This document shows, piece after piece, positions 7,670-11,961 of a stretch of 11,961 nt of DNA. The notes below the pieces were generated by a model. It was not told the origin of the DNA, searched no databases, and saw only the letters and a list, made by a program, of their open reading frames with translations. Origin of the DNA: Betaproteobacteria bacterium (GTDB lineage: Bacteria; Pseudomonadota; Gammaproteobacteria; Burkholderiales; Casimicrobiaceae); contig PLYG01000230.1 of NCBI GenBank assembly GCA_003153335.1, positions 1 to 11,961 of the forward strand, in the 5' to 3' direction. A program made the translations under genes and the position numbers. Each line of letters opens with the position of its first letter. Position 1 is the first letter of the stretch.

Positions 7670-7768
7670 ATGTACAACTTGAACGGCACCGCGCCCGTGC
7701 TCGCTGGCACGAAGGCACTGGTCTTAGTACACTACCTGCAGGGCCCGGTACAAACATCCGCGCCGTGA
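7670..7768 (+). pseudogene. 5' stub of a class III CoA-transferase
   Basis: A GAAGGA ribosome site precedes an ATG opening a 32-codon frame. The part LAGTKALVLVHYLQGP aligns with the start of the full CoA-transferase in this window (LKGIKVLSFTHFLQGP), with nine of sixteen residues identical, including HxLQGP, which is diagnostic for the family's first strand and CoA-site loop. After about codon 26 the similarity ends and a stop follows at 7766-7768; none of the catalytic aspartate region is left. The DNA from there to the next ribosome site is short and featureless. I read it as the remaining 5' end of a deleted gene that once lay between the flavoprotein and the DapA-like gene. Confidence 0.65.
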
Positions 7769-7814
7769 GCAGTGCGACCTGATTTTTCTTAACCCGGTTT
7801 CCAGGAGAAAGAGC

Positions 7815-8777
7815 ATGACACCCTTCAAGAACTACGAGCCGCGCGGCGTGATTCCCGCCTGTCTGCTGCCGTTCCACGCCGATTTGTCGATCGACGAGGA
7901 GTCGTACCGCAAGCATCTGCGCGACGTGACTGCGGTCAAAGGCATCTCGGCCATTACGGTCAATGCGCATTCCACGGAAGTTGCTTCCTGCACTTTCGAT
8001 GAGCAGCGGCGGGTCATGGGCGTCACGATGGACGAGATCGGCACGCGGGTGCCGGTCGTGCATGGCGTTTACGCCGACGGCAGTCTGGAGGCGGCGCGCA
8101 TCGCGCGCATGGCGCAGAGCGCCGGTGCCTCGTGCCTGCTGGTGTTTCCGCCCAACCCGTTCACCCTCGGCGAGCAAAGCCGGCCGGAAATGGCACTGAC
8201 CCACATCAAGACCATTGCCGATGCCTGCGACCTGCCATTGATCGTGTTCCAGTACCCGCTGGCCGGCGGTCAGGGCTATCCGCTCGATACGCTGGTGAAG
8301 ATGGCCGAACAGGTGCCCAGCTTCCGGGCGATCAAGGACTGGTGCTCCAACCCCATGTTGCACGAAAAACAGATCCGCGTGATGCAGTCGCGCACACCGC
8401 CAGTGACCGTGCTGACGACGCACAGCGCATGGCTGCTCAGTTCGCTGGTGTTGGGCTGCAACGGGCTGCTGTCGGGATCGGGCAGCGTGATCGCGGACCT
8501 GCAGGTCGCGCTGTGGGAAGCGGTCCAGGCCAACGACCTGCAGCGTGCGCGCGAGATCAATGACCGGATTCACCCGACGGTCGAGGTCTTCTATGCCGAT
8601 CCTTTCGTCGACATGCACAACCGAATGAAGGAGGCGCTGCACATCCTGGGCCGGTTGCCGCAGGCGCATGTGCGTCCGCCGCTGGTCAAACCGACGGTCG
8701 CCGAGATCGAGCGCATTCGCGCGGCGATGAACAAAGCCGGGCTGCGCCAAGAGGGTGGTCTGCAGTTGGCAGCCTGA
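7815..8777 (+). CDS. DapA-family (dihydrodipicolinate synthase/N-acetylneuraminate lyase) Schiff-base aldolase or hydratase
   Basis: A 320-residue TIM-barrel lyase of the DapA superfamily, whose members form or cleave C-C bonds, or dehydrate, through a lysine Schiff base with a keto acid. Lys174 in FRAIKDWCSN is the expected Schiff-base residue, and GVIPACLLPFHAD at the start is typical. Two active-site positions depart from the biosynthetic enzyme: the GTTGE substrate loop is replaced by AHSTE (51-55), and the usual tyrosine on strand 5 is Phe145, with a tyrosine two residues later (QYP, Tyr147). It is therefore probably not the lysine-pathway synthase but a catabolic lyase of unknown substrate. 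AGGAGA lies six bases before the ATG. It is followed one base later by the OYE-like gene and probably works in the same pathway. Confidence 0.88.
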   Translation: MTPFKNYEPRGVIPACLLPFHADLSIDEESYRKHLRDVTAVKGISAITVNAHSTEVASCTFDEQRRVMGVTMDEIGTRVPVVHGVYADGSLEAARIARMAQSAGASCLLVFPPNPFTLGEQSRPEMALTHIKTIADACDLPLIVFQYPLAGGQGYPLDTLVKMAEQVPSFRAIKDWCSNPMLHEKQIRVMQSRTPPVTVLTTHSAWLLSSLVLGCNGLLSGSGSVIADLQVALWEAVQANDLQRAREINDRIHPTVEVFYADPFVDMHNRMKEALHILGRLPQAHVRPPLVKPTVAEIERIRAAMNKAGLRQEGGLQLAA

Positions 8778-8778
8778 C

Positions 8779-10506
8779 ATGGCCGGTGGCGTTCCGAGCA
8801 AGCTATTTGGTGCTGGCCGCATCGGGCCGGTGGAGGTTCGCAATCGTGTGGTCATGCCGCCGATGACCACCCGCCTGGCTGATGCCGAGGGCTACGTTAC
8901 GGACGCCATGATCGCCTATTTTCGCGCGCGCGCCGCTGGCGGCGCGGGGCTGGTCACGGTCGAGATGGCCTCGCCGGAAAAGGTCGGCCGCCACCGCGGG
9001 CGCGAGTTGGGCATCTACGATGACCGTTTTCTGCCGGGACTCAAGCGGCTGGTCGAGGCGATTCACGCGGCGGGTGCCAAGGCGTCGATCCAACTCGGCC
9101 ATGGCGGTGGCCATACGCGCGCTGACATCTGCGGCGAGCCGCCGATCGCGCCGTCGGCCATCCCGCACTTCGTCTTCGAAGTCACGGGCGCAACCATCGT
9201 CCCGCTCGAGATGACGAAGGAGCGCATCGCGGAGTCAACGCGCGCTTTTATCGCGGCGGCCGTGCGCGCGCACCAGGCCGGCTTCGACTGCGTGGAGGTC
9301 CATGCCGCGCACGGCTATCTGCTGTCGCAGTTCCTCTGTCCGGAAGAAAACCGGCGCACCGACGAGTACGGCGGTTCGCTGGAAAACCGCGCCCGGTTCG
9401 CCCTCGAGATCACACGCGGGATCAAGCGCGCCGTACCCGACACCGGAGTAATTTTCCGCCTGAGCGTTGACGATCTATTTCCTGCCGGCATGCCGCTGAA
9501 CGAAGGCCTGCAGGTCACCCAGTGGGCCGAAGAGGCCGGCGCCGACGCGATCCACGTGTCGGCCGGCCATTACCGGTCAGTCCCGTCGGCCCAGGTGATG
9601 ACCCCGCCGATGGCTTATCCCGACGCCCTGTTCCTCGATTACGCCGCGCAGGTCAAGGCGGTGGTCGGTGTGCCGGTGATTGCGGTCGGCCGGCTTGGCG
9701 ATCCGGCCGTGGCGATGTCCGCGGTCGATGATGGCAACGCCGACTTCGTGGCACTCGGACGCACGTTGATCGCCGACCCCGAGTGGGTCAACAAGGTCGC
9801 TGCCGGGAGCGCCATCCGGCCCTGCCTGGCGTGCAATACCTGCGTGAATGAAATGCGCGAGGGCGCGCCGCTGGGCTGCGTCGTCAACGCCACTGCGGCG
9901 CACGAACTTGAATTCGCCGCCGCGGCGCCGATCGCCGGCGAGCGCATCGCCGTAATCGGCGCAGGCCCGGCCGGCCTCACCTATGCGCACCTGGCTGCTA
10001 CCGCGAGCAAAGTCGTGGTGTTCGAGCGTGAGGCCGCGGTGGGCGGTGCGTTCCGCTACGCGGGGAAGGCGCCGATTTTTCAGGAAGTCGAGGCGAACGA
10101 GCGCAGCTTCGCACGCTATGTTGAGCAGATGGAGCGGGGGTGTCGCGAGCGCGGGGTCGAGTTCCGGCTGAACGCGGACGTGGAGCGCGATCCCTCGCTG
10201 CTCGATTCGTTCGATCGCGTCGTCATTGCCACCGGAGCACGTTACCGCTTCGGGCTCGGCGGACTGGTGCTCTGGCTGCTCGACTCCGGCCTGGGGCGGA
10301 CGCGCATGGTGAAACGCGGTTTTGCATCAAGCGGGCTGCGCGACTGGTTCTACTACCGGGCGCGCGAAGCGACCGGCGACGCAGTGCGAAGTCGACTGGG
10401 TGCGAGAGGCGAACTCGTCGTCATCGGTGATGCCGCCCACGCCGGCAAGAGCAAGGAAGCGAGCGCGCAGGCCTTTCGGGCAGCGCTGCTGCCCACTGCA
10501 CGATGA
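8779..10506 (+). CDS. Old Yellow Enzyme/2,4-dienoyl-CoA reductase-like iron-sulfur flavoenzyme with shortened C-terminus
   Basis: A 575-residue protein with an N-terminal FMN-binding TIM barrel (residues 1-340: RNRVVMPPMTT, HAAHGYLLSQFLCP at 176-189, DEYGGSLENRARF). Four cysteines at 349, 352, 355 and 367 in CLACNTCV then GC form a 4Fe-4S site. An FAD-binding segment follows (VIGAGPAGL, 392-400; VVIATGA, 481-487). Homologs such as 2,4-dienoyl-CoA reductase carry another roughly 90 residues including an NAD(P)H GxGxxG fold; here residues 490-545 are short, hydrophobic then basic, with no such motif, before the usual end VVIGDAAHA. Family members reduce C=C bonds conjugated to a carbonyl. The start at 8779, one base after the previous stop, is chosen over GTG 8755 since the family begins here. 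It probably pairs with the DapA-like gene. Confidence 0.9.
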   Translation: MAGGVPSKLFGAGRIGPVEVRNRVVMPPMTTRLADAEGYVTDAMIAYFRARAAGGAGLVTVEMASPEKVGRHRGRELGIYDDRFLPGLKRLVEAIHAAGAKASIQLGHGGGHTRADICGEPPIAPSAIPHFVFEVTGATIVPLEMTKERIAESTRAFIAAAVRAHQAGFDCVEVHAAHGYLLSQFLCPEENRRTDEYGGSLENRARFALEITRGIKRAVPDTGVIFRLSVDDLFPAGMPLNEGLQVTQWAEEAGADAIHVSAGHYRSVPSAQVMTPPMAYPDALFLDYAAQVKAVVGVPVIAVGRLGDPAVAMSAVDDGNADFVALGRTLIADPEWVNKVAAGSAIRPCLACNTCVNEMREGAPLGCVVNATAAHELEFAAAAPIAGERIAVIGAGPAGLTYAHLAATASKVVVFEREAAVGGAFRYAGKAPIFQEVEANERSFARYVEQMERGCRERGVEFRLNADVERDPSLLDSFDRVVIATGARYRFGLGGLVLWLLDSGLGRTRMVKRGFASSGLRDWFYYRAREATGDAVRSRLGARGELVVIGDAAHAGKSKEASAQAFRAALLPTAR

Positions 10507-10542
10507 TCGATCACCGCGATGCGAGAAGTCAGAGAGGAAGGC

Positions 10543-10641
10543 ATGCGCGTGCATGAACCTTGTCTGGAAACCGCAGACGTCGCGCGCTATCGCACGGACC
10601 CTGATGCGGAAGGTTGGGGTGCTGTGTGCAGCGGTGGCTGA
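10543..10641 (+). CDS. 32-residue frame with a strong ribosome site, possible gene stub or leader
   Basis: An AGAGAGGAAG ribosome site sits at ideal spacing before an ATG that opens a 32-codon frame (begins MRVHEPCLETADVARYRTDP, ends with CSGG). The stop lies seven bases before the ATG of the membrane protein gene, so it could couple translation of that gene. It is soluble-looking, with two cysteines. I do not recognise a family. It may be a leader peptide, a small protein, or, by analogy with the stubs at 5113 and 7670, the remaining start of a deleted gene. No clear ribosome site precedes 10649, which favours coupling. Confidence 0.4.
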   Translation: MRVHEPCLETADVARYRTDPDAEGWGAVCSGG

Positions 10642-10648
10642 CCGAAAT

Positions 10649-11086
10649 ATGAAACTTCTGTTGCCCGTCCTGTTCGCCTCCGTTGCCGCCATCGGCAATG
10701 CGATGTTTGCGCTGGGTCAAAGGCAATCCGGGAGCACCAATGGCTTGTTCTTCGTCAGTGCCAGTGCTGCTGTCGCTTTCGTGCTCGGACTGCTGTGCGC
10801 GCCCTTGTTTGGACCGCTGGAAGCAGCAGCGACGTTGCGGGACAACATGAGGGCGGTGCTGCTCAGCGGCGTCGGGTTGTTCCTGACCTACCTCGGCTTC
10901 AATCTTCTGTATTCGCGCTTCGGTACGTCCTCCTATGTGCTGTACGCGTCGATCTCGATCATCACGACCACCGTCATCGTCGGCATGATGTGGCTGAACG
11001 AACCAGTCAACGGCTTGCGAATGGCGGCGATTGCCATGGCAGTTGGAGCGGTCGTTCTCTTTTCTCTTGGATCGACCAAACCCTGA
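10649..11086 (+). CDS. small EamA/DMT-like membrane protein, half-size transporter
   Basis: A 145-residue very hydrophobic protein with about four or five membrane helices (near residues 3-23, 34-55, 68-88, 96-115 and 122-141). The C-terminal part, MMWLNEPVNGLRMAAIAMAVGAVVLFSLG read as a whole, resembles the last helices of an EamA drug/metabolite-transporter domain, where a Gly/Asn-Glu-Pro turn is common. Single EamA domains of this size act as homo- or hetero-dimers. It may take up or export the pathway substrate, but this rests on position alone. The start at 10649 is the most likely, as it begins the first helix; ATGs at 10553 and 10604 would add a non-hydrophobic N-terminus. The preceding ribosome site is weak, suggesting coupling to the short frame upstream. 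Confidence 0.7.
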   Translation: MKLLLPVLFASVAAIGNAMFALGQRQSGSTNGLFFVSASAAVAFVLGLLCAPLFGPLEAAATLRDNMRAVLLSGVGLFLTYLGFNLLYSRFGTSSYVLYASISIITTTVIVGMMWLNEPVNGLRMAAIAMAVGAVVLFSLGSTKP

Positions 11087-11205
11087 ACCAGGGATTAACC
11101 CGAAAGAAGTCCGCCGAGGTCCTTCAGCTTGCCAGTGCCCAGGATTCGACCTGCTCTGTGCAATCACAGGCCAGGAACTACCTGGACGAGCGCCGCCGGC
11201 TCGGT

Positions 11206-11231
11206 CCGGCCCCCTCTATAAAAACGGCCGG
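11206..11231. terminator. weak hairpin between convergent genes
   Basis: CCGGCC at 11206-11211 can pair with GGCCGG at 11226-11231 across a 14-nt loop that contains a short A-run. It lies between the stop of the membrane protein gene and the stop of the minus-strand RCC1-like gene, so it may stop or protect both transcripts. There is no downstream T-run on either strand, and GC-rich DNA forms such stems by chance. Confidence 0.25.
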
Positions 11232-11232
11232 C

Positions 11233-11961
11233 TTATAGTGGCGCGCACATGACTACACCCTCGTAGGTCCAGCCGCGATTCACCACCTCCTGTATGGCGG
11301 ACGTACTGCTGGTGATACGGTGGTTGCTGTCGATGTTGCGGGTCGATCCGTTGTTATAGGCGCGATAGACCGGCACTGTTCCGCCAGGGCATGCGCCATT
11401 GACGGGCACTGTCGTCTGGAAGTCGAGGCTCTCAAAATTCCAGCGTTTCTGCGTGGCCGGCGTGCTTGACTGTAGCTGCTTGAGATAGGCGCATTCTCCG
11501 GCGTCTGCCGTATAGAAATGCGAGTTGGGGCCGGGCGACTGACTGCCGTAGAAACGGCAGACGGCGGTATTGCCACCCGACTCGAAGGTATTTCCGGTGC
11601 GACTCCAGCCCGGCCCCGCGCTGCCGCTGTCGATGGCTGCCGCTTCGTTGGGGTCGGCGGTGATGAAGTAGTTGTCGAGATTGGTATTGTAGAACTCGAC
11701 CACCGGGGCTCCCGCCGTGAGCACCGGCGCGGGGAAAGCCCGGATGCCGGCGGTGCCGTCGCCGAGCTGGCCGTAGAGGTTGTTGCCCCAGCACTTCACT
11801 CCGCCCGCCATGGTGAGCGCGCAGGTGTGGCCGTAGCCCGCCGCGATGGCCGCCACCCCGCTCGCGAGGCCAGACACATTGACCGGCGTCAAGCGCTGGG
11901 TGGTGGTGTTATCGCCGAGCTGGCCGTAGTCGTTGTTACCCCAGCACTTCACCCCGCCCGC
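11233..11961 (-). CDS. RCC1-repeat protein with DUF5648-like C-terminal domain, 3' part
   Basis: The frame is open to the right edge, so the N-terminus lies outside the window. The visible 243 residues begin inside an RCC1-type propeller blade (GGVKCWGNNDYGQLGDN, then HTCALTMAGGVKCWGNNLYG), with a 51-residue repeat, and continue into a domain starting VVEFYNTNLDNYFITADPNE and ending YEGVVMCAPL, which resembles DUF5648, a beta-rich unit with FYN, YF and YR signatures. Such proteins are usually secreted or surface-exposed in betaproteobacteria; a signal peptide, if any, would be beyond the window. Four cysteines in the tail could make disulphides. The function is unknown. It is convergent with, and probably unrelated to, the catabolic array. 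Confidence 0.8.
   Translation of the reverse strand, partial: AGGVKCWGNNDYGQLGDNTTTQRLTPVNVSGLASGVAAIAAGYGHTCALTMAGGVKCWGNNLYGQLGDGTAGIRAFPAPVLTAGAPVVEFYNTNLDNYFITADPNEAAAIDSGSAGPGWSRTGNTFESGGNTAVCRFYGSQSPGPNSHFYTADAGECAYLKQLQSSTPATQKRWNFESLDFQTTVPVNGACPGGTVPVYRAYNNGSTRNIDSNHRITSSTSAIQEVVNRGWTYEGVVMCAPL
11761..11961. repeat. 48-nt direct repeats with a 153-nt period inside the RCC1 gene
   Basis: The 48-nt stretches at 11761-11808 and 11914-11961 differ at only four positions and are offset by 153 nt, which is 51 codons and one RCC1 blade. Near-identity at the DNA level suggests recent duplication or conversion between blades. More copies probably continue beyond the right edge. Confidence 0.85.

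Noticed and set aside
5893..7710. 605-codon minus-strand frame antisense to the flavoprotein
   Set aside because: Long only because the opposite strand's codon bias removes stops; composition is His/Arg/Gln-rich with no domain.
7530..8870. 446-codon minus-strand frame antisense to the DapA-like gene
   Set aside because: Shadow of a well supported gene, with no motif of its own.
10322..10648. Longer version of the membrane protein starting inside the OYE-like gene
   Set aside because: The first hundred or so residues are out-of-frame translation of the reductase gene with no hydrophobic or conserved segment.

Overview
The window reads as chromosomal DNA of a GC-rich proteobacterium, most likely a betaproteobacterium. 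The grounds are uniformly GC-rich third codon positions, clear Shine-Dalgarno sites, a family mix of acyl-CoA dehydrogenases, a class III CoA-transferase and a MaoC hydratase, and a C-terminal domain at the right edge of a kind I associate with Burkholderiales-like proteins. Placement is inference, as there is no rRNA or other marker gene. I found no tRNA, rRNA, CRISPR array or transposase gene.

Left part (1-1510, + strand): the 3' end of a MaoC-type hydratase, then a complete acyl-CoA dehydrogenase with a 20-nt gap, forming the tail of a fatty-acid or CoA-thioester operon. Middle left (1485-3620, - strand): a class III (CaiB/BaiF) CoA-transferase whose DNA is visibly less GC-rich than its flanks, followed on the same strand by a short ATGA-coupled reading frame that is cut off at the acyl-CoA dehydrogenase, and preceded upstream by a TetR-family regulator. 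The boundary near 1510 looks like a join between DNA of different origin.

Centre and right (about 3767-11086, + strand): divergent from the TetR gene is a long same-strand array: acyl-CoA dehydrogenase, short-chain dehydrogenase (SDR), KstD/fumarate-reductase-like flavoprotein, DapA-family lyase, Old Yellow Enzyme/dienoyl-CoA reductase-like iron-sulfur flavoenzyme, and a small EamA-like membrane protein. A candidate promoter with an overlapping inverted repeat sits between the TetR gene and this array, consistent with local repression. The SDR and flavoprotein overlap by ATGA and the DapA-like and OYE-like genes are separated by one base, so these pairs are probably translationally coupled. 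Together they suggest catabolism of a carboxylic acid, perhaps alicyclic, terpenoid or steroid-like: CoA-thioester dehydrogenation, alcohol-to-ketone oxidation, ring or alpha,beta desaturation or reduction, and aldol-type cleavage. The substrate cannot be read from the sequence.

The most unusual feature is a set of gene beginnings with little or nothing behind them: a 33-codon start of a zinc-type alcohol dehydrogenase (5113), a 26-codon start of a second CoA-transferase (7670), a 32-codon frame with a strong ribosome site (10543), and the coupled 46-codon frame on the - strand (1625). They look like 5' stubs left by deletions in a once larger catabolic operon. Right edge (11233-11961, - strand): the C-terminal part of an RCC1-repeat protein with a DUF5648-like tail, convergent with the array.
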